A stretch of 20,319 nucleotides of DNA from Sphingomonas sp. (lineage in GTDB: Bacteria; Pseudomonadota; Alphaproteobacteria; Sphingomonadales; Sphingomonadaceae). Position numbers and translations under genes: made by a program. A model generated the notes under the pieces. That model searched no databases. It saw only the letters and a list, made by a program, of their open reading frames with translations, and was not told where the DNA came from. The DNA is taken from positions 1 through 20,319 of the forward strand of contig JAIERC010000069.1 of the NCBI GenBank assembly GCA_019747165.1, in the 5' to 3' direction. Position 1 is the first letter of the stretch. Every line of letters starts with the position of its first letter. Positions 14,009 to 20,319 of this stretch are shown here, piece by piece.

Positions 14009-14897
14009 CGGCGAGCACTTGCGACAGCAGTAGAAAATCCTTTTCGCGCGGGGATGCGCGTCGCCAGACGAGCGCGATCCGGCGGATCGCATTGTCCGCC
14101 TCCAGCGGCCGGGCGGCAATGTTGGTGTGTTCCAATATGCCGGCGGTGATCGCCATTTCCGGCAACATCGTTACCCCCAGCCCATTATCGACCATCTGGA
14201 CGATCGTATGCAGCGACGTGCCCAGCATCGTGGCTTCCGCGCGCAGTTCAGGCCGGTTGCAGGCCGATAACGCATGATCCTTCAGGCAATGCCCGTCTTC
14301 AAGCAACAACAGCCGATGTTCGTCGATGTCAGCGGCAAGGATGCTGGCGGGGCAGGGGGTGTATTCGCCGTCCGGAAACGCCACGAACAAGCGATCATCG
14401 AACAAGGGCTGCACCGAAACCTCTCCGCAGGCATAGGGCAATGCCAGCAGCACGCAATCAGTGCGGCCATTGTGCAGGCCCTCGCACGCCACCCCGCTGG
14501 GCTCTTCGCGCAGATATAGTTTCAGGTCGGGATAATCGGTTCGCAATCTTGGCAAAATGCGCGGCAGCATGAAGGGTGCTATCGTCGGGATCACGCTCAT
14601 CCGCATGTCACCCGAGAGCGGCCGCCCGGCAGCGCGCACCAGATCGCCCAACTCATCGGCCTCGCGCAGCACGCGTCGCGCCTTTTCAGCTATCCGATCG
14701 CCCAATGGTGTAAAGCGGACGACCCGACGGGTGCGTTCAACCAGGGTGACGCCAATCAGCGTTTCCAGTTCACGCAGGCCGGCTGACAGCGTCGATTGTG
14801 TAACAAAGCACGCCTCTGCCGCGCGCCCGAAATGCCCATGTTCCTGCAGGGATACCAGATACTGCAGTTGCTTGAGCGTTGGCAGATAGGTCGCCAT
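13986..14897 (-). CDS. oxyR: Hydrogen-peroxide sensing LysR-type regulator OxyR
   Basis: This is a 303-residue LysR-family activator. The N-terminal winged helix covers about residues 5-65 (LKQLQYLVSLQEHGHFGRAAEACFVTQSTLSAG), followed by the linker helix and the regulatory domain. LLLLEDGHCLKDHALSAC carries Cys204 and Cys213, matching the sensing and disulfide-forming pair of OxyR (Cys199 and Cys208 in E. coli), so the protein is a genuine peroxide sensor and not a generic LysR. It is divergent from ahpC-ahpD, the classical target set. ATG 14897 has GGAA seven bases upstream. The last 23 bases are shared with the fasciclin gene. OxyR usually also acts on its own promoter; the inverted repeat in the shared upstream region is a candidate site. 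Confidence 0.95.
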   Translation of the reverse strand: MATYLPTLKQLQYLVSLQEHGHFGRAAEACFVTQSTLSAGLRELETLIGVTLVERTRRVVRFTPLGDRIAEKARRVLREADELGDLVRAAGRPLSGDMRMSVIPTIAPFMLPRILPRLRTDYPDLKLYLREEPSGVACEGLHNGRTDCVLLALPYACGEVSVQPLFDDRLFVAFPDGEYTPCPASILAADIDEHRLLLLEDGHCLKDHALSACNRPELRAEATMLGTSLHTIVQMVDNGLGVTMLPEMAITAGILEHTNIAARPLEADNAIRRIALVWRRASPREKDFLLLSQVLADAQSLPR

Positions 14898-14927
14898 TTA
14901 TCGTTCCAGTCGATCAATACGGCACAA

Positions 14928-14960
14928 ATAACCTGTTGGATCGTTAAATAACAGCCTTAT
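14928..14960. promoter_or_regulatory. Imperfect inverted repeat in the oxyR-ahpC divergent region, candidate OxyR site
   Basis: ATAACCTGTT (14928-14937) faces AACAGCCTTAT (14950-14960). The arms match as ATAA-CTGTT with one base of offset, and CTGTT-N12-AACAG is exact. It starts 31 bases upstream of oxyR and ends 90 bases upstream of ahpC. LysR-type proteins bind such dyads, but the published E. coli OxyR consensus is not clearly matched, so the assignment rests on position. Confidence 0.4.
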
Positions 14961-15050
14961 ATGGGCAGACCGAGATGAGAGGGTGGCGCACGCCCCGTGG
15001 ACGGGAGAGGACCTGGCTGGCTCCGAATTCATTCAAAGGAGTCCCTATCC

Positions 15051-15593
15051 ATGTTGACCGTTGGCGATACGCTGCCCGATTTCACCGTTCCCGTTCAGCA
15101 GGGCATTCATGCCCTCCCCGCCGGCGAAACGCTCAGCCAGGATAGCTTCCCGGGCAAGTGGAAGATCCTGTTTTACTGGCCAAAAGATTTCACCTTTGTC
15201 TGCCCGACCGAGATCATCGGCTATGCCGCGCTGAAGGACGATTTCGCTGATCGTGATGCCGTGCTGATCGGTGCATCGACCGATACCGCACATGTCCATC
15301 TTGCGTGGCGGAAGTCGGATCCTGATCTTGCGGCTGCCGATTTCCCCTGGCTGGCGGATAATGGCGCGGTGCTGGCCTCGGCGCTCGGCATTCTCGACGC
15401 GAACGAGCATGTCGCTTACCGCGCGACCTTCATCATCGATCCGGACAATGTCATCCAGGCAGTGCAGGTCAACGGGCTGAATGTCGGTCGCAACCCGCAG
15501 GAAACGCTGCGCGTGCTTGATGCGCTGCAGACCGACGAACTCTGCCCATGCAACTGGAACAAGGGCGACGACGTCCTTCAGCTCGCCGCCTAA
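15051..15593 (+). CDS. ahpC: Peroxiredoxin AhpC (AhpD-linked type)
   Basis: AhpC reduces hydrogen peroxide, organic peroxides and peroxynitrite in the cytoplasm. The 180 residues have the thioredoxin fold with peroxidatic Cys51 in FYWPKDFTFVCPTEI and Arg124 in YRATFIID. A C-terminal DELCPCNWNKGDD holds Cys165 and Cys167, the arrangement known from mycobacterial AhpC, which is re-reduced by AhpD, not AhpF. ATG 15051 is chosen: AAGGAG lies at 15036-15041 and it begins the family's MLTVGDTLPDFTV; an in-frame GTG at 14997 adds residues with no homology. It is divergent from oxyR and upstream of ahpD, giving a complete peroxide module. Confidence 0.96.
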   Translation: MLTVGDTLPDFTVPVQQGIHALPAGETLSQDSFPGKWKILFYWPKDFTFVCPTEIIGYAALKDDFADRDAVLIGASTDTAHVHLAWRKSDPDLAAADFPWLADNGAVLASALGILDANEHVAYRATFIIDPDNVIQAVQVNGLNVGRNPQETLRVLDALQTDELCPCNWNKGDDVLQLAA

Positions 15594-15631
15594 CCAACTA
15601 GCGGGGCGGGCGTAGTCCCGCTCGCTTTCTT

Positions 15632-15657
15632 GTCACCCCGGCCAGCGCCGGGGTGAC
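15632..15657. repeat. REP-like palindrome between ahpC and ahpD
   Basis: GTCACCCCGG and CCGGGGTGAC form a perfect 10-bp stem with loop CCAGCG. Palindromes of the CACCCCGG...CCGGGGTG kind are, to my recollection, scattered between genes in sphingomonad genomes. Just before it, AGCGGG...CCCGCT followed by CGCTTTCTT (about 15600-15631) could be a weak terminator. Either structure may lower ahpD relative to ahpC or stabilise the ahpC message. Confidence 0.6.
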
Positions 15658-15681
15658 TCGTTTCCAGGAGATTGATCGACC

Positions 15682-16203
15682 ATGTCGCTCAAGGAATTTT
15701 CGGGCGCGCTGCCTGACTTCGCCAAGGACATCCGACTCAACATGTCGTCGCTGCTTAACGAACAGGCGCTGCCGGATCAGCGCAAATATGGCCTGCTGCT
15801 GAGCTGCGCGCATGGCTCGGCTTACAAGCCACTGGTCGATGCTGCTGAAGCCGAATGCGCCGGCAAGCTCAGCGCTGAAGCGGCCACCGCTGCACGCGCT
15901 GCCGCCGCCGTGATGGCGATGAACAACGTCTATTATCGCTTCACGCACTTGGCCGGGAACAAGGAATATCTGACCATGCCCGCCAAGCTGCGGATGAACG
16001 TGATCGGCGCGCCGGGCATCGACAAGGCTGATTTCGAGCTATTCTGCCTCGCGGTCTCAGCGATGAACGGCTGCGGGATGTGCATCGATAGCCATGAGCA
16101 GGTGCTGCAAAAGGCGGGTGTGAATGCCGAGACGATCCAGCATGCCGTCCGCTATGCATCGGTGATGAAGGCGGTTGCTTCGGTCCATGCGGCGCTGAAC
16201 TGA
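15682..16203 (+). CDS. ahpD: Alkyl hydroperoxidase/AhpC reductase AhpD
   Basis: AhpD is a small all-helical thiol protein that reduces AhpC, itself receiving electrons through a lipoyl-type partner in mycobacteria. The 173 residues contain the catalytic CxxC Cys131-Gly-Met-Cys134 with His138 and Glu119 (E118, C130, C133 and H137 in the M. tuberculosis enzyme), in NGCGMCIDSHEQ. The histidine inside the mycobacterial CSHC motif is Met here. The N-terminal half is the non-catalytic repeat of the fold. ATG 15682 follows CCAGGAG at good spacing. It lies 88 bases after ahpC with a palindrome between them, probably one transcript. Its end converges with the TauE/SafE gene with a 26-base gap. Confidence 0.95.
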   Translation: MSLKEFSGALPDFAKDIRLNMSSLLNEQALPDQRKYGLLLSCAHGSAYKPLVDAAEAECAGKLSAEAATAARAAAAVMAMNNVYYRFTHLAGNKEYLTMPAKLRMNVIGAPGIDKADFELFCLAVSAMNGCGMCIDSHEQVLQKAGVNAETIQHAVRYASVMKAVASVHAALN

Positions 16204-16229
16204 CCCTTGGCGGGGGGAGCGGCCTGGGA

Positions 16230-16997
16230 TCAGCTCAGTGCCTTCCAGATCGTATAGACACTGGTGGTGGTCAGCAGCATGCCGACCATCACCATCAACG
16301 CCCGGGCTGGGATGCGCCTGGCGAGCACAGCCCCGAATGGCGCCGCGATGAGCCCACCGATCAGGATTCCAAACGTGGCAACCGTGAATGCCGCAAATCC
16401 CATTGTGGCAATGAAGGTTGCCGAAATTGTCGCGGTCAGGAAGAATTCGGATGTGTTGACCGTGCCGATTGTGGTGCGCGGCGCCGCCCCTTGAACCAGC
16501 AGGTTTGACGTGACCACTGGCCCCCAGCCGCCGCCGCCCGCCGCGTCGAGAAAGCCGCCAATCAAGCCGATCGGCGCGACAAAACGGGGTTTGCGCGGTT
16601 CGGTCTGCCCGCGCCAGCCGCGATACAACAAATACAGGCCGATCGCCGCCAGATAAGCCATCACAAACGGTTTCGCGACAGAGGCGTCGATGCTGCTCAG
16701 CACATAAGCCCCCAGCACACCGCCGATCATGCCGGGGATGACCAGCCGCCTGAACAGTTTCCAGTCGACATTGCGGCTATAGATATGGCTGATGCCGGAA
16801 GCCGCCGTCGTAAAGGTTTCGACCGCATGAACGCTTGCCGAGGCAAGCGCGGGGGACACGCCAAGGACGCTGACGAGCAGCGTGCTCGAGATCAAGCCAA
16901 AGGCCATGCCCAGCGCGCCATCGATGACCTGCGCAGCGAATCCGGCCAGGATGAAGGGCAGGATGGCATTGAAATCAATCAGAGAAACGTCAAACAC
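16230..16997 (-). CDS. TauE/SafE family membrane permease (second copy), next to cysE
   Basis: This 255-residue polytopic protein is of the TauE/SafE (UPF0721) family. Hydrophobic spans fill both halves. The first half has QVIDGALGMAFGLISSTLL and SASVHAVETFTTAASGISH; the second has GGFLDAAGGGGWGPVVTSNLL and TVNTSEFFLTATISATF. These features differ from the permease at 1160-1990, so the two are distant members and not a recent duplication. The start is GTG 16997, with AAGGGAAGG about 10 bases upstream. It is divergent from the serine acetyltransferase gene, which suggests movement of a sulfur compound (sulfite, sulfate or organosulfonate) in cysteine supply; the substrate is inference. Confidence 0.87.
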   Translation of the reverse strand: MFDVSLIDFNAILPFILAGFAAQVIDGALGMAFGLISSTLLVSVLGVSPALASASVHAVETFTTAASGISHIYSRNVDWKLFRRLVIPGMIGGVLGAYVLSSIDASVAKPFVMAYLAAIGLYLLYRGWRGQTEPRKPRFVAPIGLIGGFLDAAGGGGWGPVVTSNLLVQGAAPRTTIGTVNTSEFFLTATISATFIATMGFAAFTVATFGILIGGLIAAPFGAVLARRIPARALMVMVGMLLTTTSVYTIWKALS

Positions 16998-17154
16998 GCC
17001 GACCGCCTTCCCTTGGATAAAGAAAGAATAGGCAGAGACGTTATACCCTACAAGATAGATAGGATTTGTTCGCCTAAATACTGCGATGAAGCGGTTATGG
17101 AATTCGTCCGGGGGAGTGCCTAAATAGGCGCTAGTTCAAAAAAGGACCTAGCTC
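16998..17154. promoter_or_regulatory. Divergent region between the permease and cysE with a repeated GCCTAAATA
   Basis: GCCTAAATA occurs at 17072-17080 and again at 17118-17126. The second copy is part of the small palindrome GCCTA-AA-TAGGC (17118-17129). The second is 25 bases before the cysE start, a position suited to an operator. AAAAAAGGA at 17138-17145 is the ribosome site of cysE. No known cysteine regulator motif is matched with certainty. Confidence 0.4.
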
Positions 17155-17835
17155 ATGTTCGAGCGCCTGACTGCCTATCTCGATTCGATCAAGCTGCGCG
17201 ATCCTGCGCCGCGATCGCGCTGGGAAATCCTGCTTTATCCGGGCGTGCTGGCGCTTGGCTTGCACAAGGTGGCGCACGCCTTGTTTCAGGCCGATCTGTT
17301 TTTTCTGGCGCGTCTCGTCAATCACCTGTCGCGCTTCCTGACGGCGATCGACATCCATCCGGGTGCAAAGATCGGACGCAATTTCTTTATCGATCATGGC
17401 TTTACGGTGATCGGGGAAACCGTTGAGATCGGGGACAACGTCACCATTTACCAATGCGTGACGCTGGGGGGCACCAGCCCGGATAATGGCGTGGCGGGCA
17501 AGCGCCATCCGACGTTGAGGGACAATGTTATCATTGGATCGGGCGCGCAGGTGCTTGGCCCCATCACGATCGGCCATAGCGCGCGCGTTGGCGCTAACGC
17601 GGTTGTTACCAAGGACGTTGTGCCTGGCGCCGTGATGGTTGGTATTCCGGCGCGCGCGACGATGGTGGAAGGCGGGCGGAGCGACAAGAGCTTCGTGCCC
17701 TATGGTACACCGTGCAGCGAAATGTTCGACCCCGAGACGCAGAAAGTCGAACTGCTCCGCTGTGAGATTGAAACGCTGCGCAAGCGCCTGGATGCGCTGC
17801 TTGCCGACAATGGGGATCTGCGTGATCGTGCGTGA
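17155..17835 (+). CDS. cysE: Serine O-acetyltransferase, EpsC-type
   Basis: CysE acetylates L-serine with acetyl-CoA to O-acetylserine, the first step of cysteine synthesis, in the cytoplasm. The 226-residue protein has a short helical N-terminus (no long CysE domain of enterobacteria, hence EpsC-type) and a left-handed beta-helix of hexapeptide repeats from about residue 65. The catalytic pair is Asp66 (in AIDIHPGAKIG) and His81 (in FIDHGFTVIGET), 15 apart as in E. coli Asp143/His158. TLGGTSPDN and GKRHPTL form the substrate loop. The C-terminus ends in a charged helix (ETQKVELLRCEIETLRKRLDALL), likely a coiled coil. ATG 17155 has AAAAAAGGA upstream. It is followed 21 bases later by the DUF2794 gene. 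Confidence 0.93.
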   Translation: MFERLTAYLDSIKLRDPAPRSRWEILLYPGVLALGLHKVAHALFQADLFFLARLVNHLSRFLTAIDIHPGAKIGRNFFIDHGFTVIGETVEIGDNVTIYQCVTLGGTSPDNGVAGKRHPTLRDNVIIGSGAQVLGPITIGHSARVGANAVVTKDVVPGAVMVGIPARATMVEGGRSDKSFVPYGTPCSEMFDPETQKVELLRCEIETLRKRLDALLADNGDLRDRA

Positions 17836-17856
17836 TGCGCCGGCGGTGATGGCCTG

Positions 17857-18204
17857 ATGGGGACTGTTACGCCCTTTCCGCAGCCCGCCGTCCGCGTGCC
17901 CGCGCAAGTCGGTTTTGATCGCGTGGAGCTGACCCGGATTCTCGATCTTTATGGGCGGATGGTCGCGGCAGGGCATTGGCGGGACTATGCGATGGATATG
18001 GGCCGCGATGCTGCTGTCTTTTCCGCCTTTCGTCGCGCCGCCGAGCGGCCAGAGTTTCGGATCGAGAAGCGCCCGGTGCTGCGCAACCGTCAGGGCATGT
18101 GGGCGCTGGTGGGAGAGAGTGGCGCCGTGCTGAAACGCGGCCATGATCTGGCTGCCGTGCTCGCCCCGGTCGAACGCCGGTTGGTCAAGCTGGTCACTGA
18201 ATGA
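17857..18204 (+). CDS. DUF2794 family protein
   Basis: This is a 115-residue soluble protein of unknown function. It matches the alphaproteobacterial DUF2794 pattern: FDRVELTRILDLYGRMVAAGHWRDYAMD (about 20-47), AAVFSAFRRAAERPEFRIEKRP and a closing KRGHDLAAVLAPVERRL. The family is small and conserved, with no known catalytic residues; the repeated Arg/Lys and WRDYA motif suggest a binding role, but this is not shown. ATG 17857 is 21 bases after cysE and probably co-transcribed. Its stop is immediately followed by a run of A that belongs to the terminator of the opposite gene. Confidence 0.85.
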   Translation: MGTVTPFPQPAVRVPAQVGFDRVELTRILDLYGRMVAAGHWRDYAMDMGRDAAVFSAFRRAAERPEFRIEKRPVLRNRQGMWALVGESGAVLKRGHDLAAVLAPVERRLVKLVTE

Positions 18205-18237
18205 AAAAAAGCCCCGGCGCCGTGAGGGCGCCGGGGC
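18204..18237 (-). terminator. Strong intrinsic terminator for the DUF2157-like gene, shared hairpin
   Basis: GCCCCGGCGCC (18211-18221) and GGCGCCGGGGC (18227-18237) form a perfect 11-bp stem with loop GTGAG. On the minus strand the stem is followed by seven T, so it ends the gene stopping at 18264. On the plus strand the same stem sits six bases after the DUF2794 stop but lacks a T-run, so it is a weaker end in that direction. Confidence 0.9.
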
Positions 18238-18263
18238 AGGGGCTTCGTACCAGCGGAATGGCG

Positions 18264-19295
18264 TTACGCCGGCACCATCGTCTGCACAGGGGGCAGTCGA
18301 TTGCGGAGGCCACCCAGCAGCGAGACGACAAAGCCGCGCATCTGGTGCCAAAAGACTGAAAGAGTGAGCAGCGCCGAGCCGATGACAAAGGCGGTGAGCG
18401 AGGCGCTCAGTTCCACCGCGCCGGCGCTCTGAAGCAGGGCATACATGGCGTAAAGCACATAGACGAGGCTGGAGACCAGCAACGCACGGCGATCAATCGC
18501 CAGGGCAACAAAGGCAAAAACCAGGTACAAGCCAAGCACGATCCCCGCCTTGGCAATATCAACGTCCTGGTTGAACACGCCGAGCAGCTGAAACACCGGA
18601 TGGGCGATCAGCGGCGCTGCGGCGAGGTGGAGCCAAAAGGCAACATCGGACCGGCGCGTGCGGCGTTCCTTGTCAGACATGTCCCACCCCATGGCGACGA
18701 GGAATACCGCGACACCGGCAGCCAGAGCGATCGGATAAATGGCGTCCTTCGCGGCTGGGACCGCCGCAAGGGTTAGCGCAATCACCATGCCGACCAGCGA
18801 CAGGGCCCCCGCTGCGACCGTGATCGGCACCATGAAGCGCCGCCAATGCATCCAGGCAGCCCCAGCCGTCACCAGCGCAATGCCCGCGCCGATTACCGCG
18901 TCAATGCGATCGGGCAAATCGGGCTGCAAGCTAACCAATCCACCGATCATCGTTGCAGCGACACCGCCGACAAAGGCGAGCAGCAGCAGAATGCTGGGCA
19001 ACGCCATCCGACGACGGCGCGTGAAAAATTCAGCCAGCAGCCAGGCCGATACAGCGACACCAGCGCCTCCGAGCGCGGGCGTTACCATGCCGCCGATCTG
19101 CGCAATCGCGGCGAGCGACAGGCTGAGCGCAATCGCGACGAAAATGTCGTTGAACCCGGTCAGCAGTTTGAAATGCTCTTCGTCCACTGCCGGGGCGTAG
19201 CGCCCGCTGGCGGTGAAATTGCGAAACGCGGCGGCCTGATCGGGGGAAAGAACCCCTGCGGCCACCGCGCCGTCGATATCGCTTTCGCTATACAT
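18264..19295 (-). CDS. Polytopic membrane protein, DUF2157-like
   Basis: This 343-residue protein has roughly ten hydrophobic segments after a 60-residue soluble N-terminus. That N-terminus (SDIDGAVAAGVLSPDQAAAFRNF) resembles the short helical region before the membrane part of DUF2157 proteins, whose function is unknown. Charged loops include FFTRRRRMALP and WDMSDKERRTRRSDVAF. No catalytic motif or transporter signature is seen. ATG 19295 is clear: GGGAGGATTACC precedes it, and the upstream open frame to 19355 has no homologous look. A strong terminator follows, so it is transcribed alone. It is divergent from the last gene of the window across about 200 bases. The membrane nature is certain; the family call is moderate. 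Confidence 0.65.
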   Translation of the reverse strand: MYSESDIDGAVAAGVLSPDQAAAFRNFTASGRYAPAVDEEHFKLLTGFNDIFVAIALSLSLAAIAQIGGMVTPALGGAGVAVSAWLLAEFFTRRRRMALPSILLLLAFVGGVAATMIGGLVSLQPDLPDRIDAVIGAGIALVTAGAAWMHWRRFMVPITVAAGALSLVGMVIALTLAAVPAAKDAIYPIALAAGVAVFLVAMGWDMSDKERRTRRSDVAFWLHLAAAPLIAHPVFQLLGVFNQDVDIAKAGIVLGLYLVFAFVALAIDRRALLVSSLVYVLYAMYALLQSAGAVELSASLTAFVIGSALLTLSVFWHQMRGFVVSLLGGLRNRLPPVQTMVPA

Positions 19296-19493
19296 GGTAA
19301 TCCTCCCGTTTATGACATCGGGATAGCATAGGTGTGTTAGTGGTTCAATACACAATGACGCAGGCGCGATGCCTGTAGAATCGTCGGTTCGGCAGCCTGA
19401 TGGGACCGCATGGGCTTTTCGCGAAGCGCGCTATGCTAGAAGGCATGACCGATGCCGAAGCGAGTCGGTTGTCGCGCACGGTGGGGGTGATTG

Positions 19494-20319
19494 ATGGTCG
19501 AAATGTTGCCGACATGGCTGGTGGAGACGCTGCAGCTCCTGGCCTATGCCTTTATCTTCGTGGTGGGCGTCGGCGTTCTGCTTGTCCTGGCGATGTATCT
19601 GGCGGATATCGGCCAGACGCGCGATGCGATCCGGCGCAATTATCCGGTGGTGGGGCGATTTCGCGATCTGTTCACGTCGCTGGGCGAATTCTTCCGCCAA
19701 TATTTCTTCGCGATGGACCGGGAGGAAATGCCCTTCAACCGGGCCGAGCGGAACTGGATTTATGATACGGCGAAGGGGCATGACAACACAGTCGCCTTTG
19801 GATCGACCAAGAATATCATGCTGCCGGGTAGCGTCATTTTCGCCAATTGCGCCTTCCCGACGCTGGATGATGATGCGGCCAGAACTAAGCCGCTAGAGAT
19901 TGGGCCCTATGCCGCGCACCCCTATATGGCACCGTCGATCTTCAACATTTCGGCGATGAGCTATGGCGCGCTATCGACGCCTGCGGTGCAGGCGCTGTCA
20001 CGCGGGGCGAAGCTAGCGGGCTGCTGGCTGAATACAGGGGAGGGTGGGCTGTCGCCGCATCATTTGTCGGGCGGGGCCGATATCGTCTTCCAGATTGGTA
20101 CCGCCAAATATGGCGTCCGCGACGAGGATGGCAATCTGAGCGACGCCAAATTGCGCGAGATGGCGGCGCTGGACCAAATTCGGATGTTTGAGGTCAAGCT
20201 GTCGCAGGGGGCAAAGCCCGGCAAGGGCGGCATCCTGCCCGGAGCCAAGGTGACCGATGAGATCGCCGCCATTCGCGGCATCCGCGCGGGCGAGGATTCG
20301 ATTTCACCGAACCGCCATC
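19494..20319 (+). CDS. FMN-binding glutamate synthase family protein, membrane-anchored, 3' truncated by window edge
   Basis: The frame is open from ATG 19494 to the right edge (275 residues seen). GGGGGTGA (19483-19490) is the ribosome site and an in-frame TGA at 19488 excludes earlier starts apart from TTG 19491. A single membrane helix (about residues 12-35, LLAYAFIFVVGVGVLLVLAM) precedes the start of a GltB-type FMN domain: NISAMSYGALSTPAVQALSRGA, LNTGEGGLSPHH, FQIGTAKYGVRD, FEVKLSQGAKPGKGGILPG and SISPNRH are typical of stand-alone glutamate-synthase-like flavoproteins. Such proteins lack the glutaminase domain, and their physiological reaction is not settled. The iron-sulfur region and C-terminus lie outside the window. 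No gltD-like gene is adjacent on the left. Confidence 0.9.
   Translation, partial: MVEMLPTWLVETLQLLAYAFIFVVGVGVLLVLAMYLADIGQTRDAIRRNYPVVGRFRDLFTSLGEFFRQYFFAMDREEMPFNRAERNWIYDTAKGHDNTVAFGSTKNIMLPGSVIFANCAFPTLDDDAARTKPLEIGPYAAHPYMAPSIFNISAMSYGALSTPAVQALSRGAKLAGCWLNTGEGGLSPHHLSGGADIVFQIGTAKYGVRDEDGNLSDAKLREMAALDQIRMFEVKLSQGAKPGKGGILPGAKVTDEIAAIRGIRAGEDSISPNRH

Noticed and set aside
17131..18351. 406-codon minus-strand frame opposite cysE and DUF2794
   Set aside because: Two well-supported plus-strand genes occupy the same bases; the product is His/Arg-rich and featureless.
19400..19765. Plus-strand 121-codon frame at the start of the glutamate-synthase-like gene
   Set aside because: It runs out of frame through the clear membrane helix and linker of the real gene; no ribosome site or domain.
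1..20319. Mobile elements, tRNA/rRNA, CRISPR or prophage
   Set aside because: No transposase, integrase, attachment repeat, cloverleaf or spaced repeat array was recognised on either strand; the layout reads as stable core chromosome.

Overview
The window is ordinary, gene-dense chromosome of a GC-rich Gram-negative bacterium, most likely an alphaproteobacterium of the Sphingomonadales. I infer this from the style of the proteins (a DUF2794 protein beside an EpsC-type serine acetyltransferase, an LplT-like transporter divergent from pgsA-moaD-moaE, a Gcw_chp/TorF-type porin), the frequent GTG/TTG starts and the GTCACCCCGG-type palindrome. No rRNA, tRNA, CRISPR array, transposase, integrase or phage gene was seen. 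Two genes are cut by the window edges: guaA at the left and an FMN-binding glutamate-synthase-like protein at the right.

Left part (1-5572). The C-terminal two thirds of GMP synthase is followed by a TauE/SafE permease with a TTG start, a HisC-like PLP aminotransferase carrying a twin-arginine signal, a strong intrinsic terminator, an outer-membrane porin-like barrel and an E. coli-type (class II) dihydroorotase. guaA and pyrC give the region a nucleotide-synthesis flavour, but they are not one operon.

Centre left (5569-9856). An HprK-like P-loop kinase overlaps the end of pyrC by four bases. An orphan ferredoxin reductase follows, and its 3' end overlaps by 80 bp the end of a convergent EnvZ-like histidine kinase. 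The kinase is coupled by a four-base overlap to an OmpR-type response regulator.

Centre (9857-13390). The regulator's upstream region holds a probable 59-residue tail-anchored small protein. An LplT/Aas-type lysophospholipid transporter is divergent from pgsA, so both sides concern phospholipids. pgsA is followed by moaD and moaE, the two halves of molybdopterin synthase, tightly packed.

Centre right (13049-16203) is an oxidative-stress block. oxyR, with both redox cysteines, is divergent from ahpC and ahpD, an AhpC that probably takes electrons from AhpD as in mycobacteria. A fasciclin-domain protein overlaps the end of oxyR, and a possible small membrane protein lies beyond it.

Right part (16230-20319). 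A second TauE/SafE permease is divergent from cysE, which points to sulfur supply for cysteine. DUF2794 follows. A polytopic DUF2157-like membrane protein faces it across a shared hairpin. The last gene is a membrane-anchored FMN-binding glutamate-synthase-domain protein.

I found no clearly new multi-gene system. The items most worth a look are the Tat-signal aminotransferase, the HprK-like kinase without a known substrate, the 80-bp convergent overlap, two small membrane-protein ORFs and the oxyR/fasciclin overlap.
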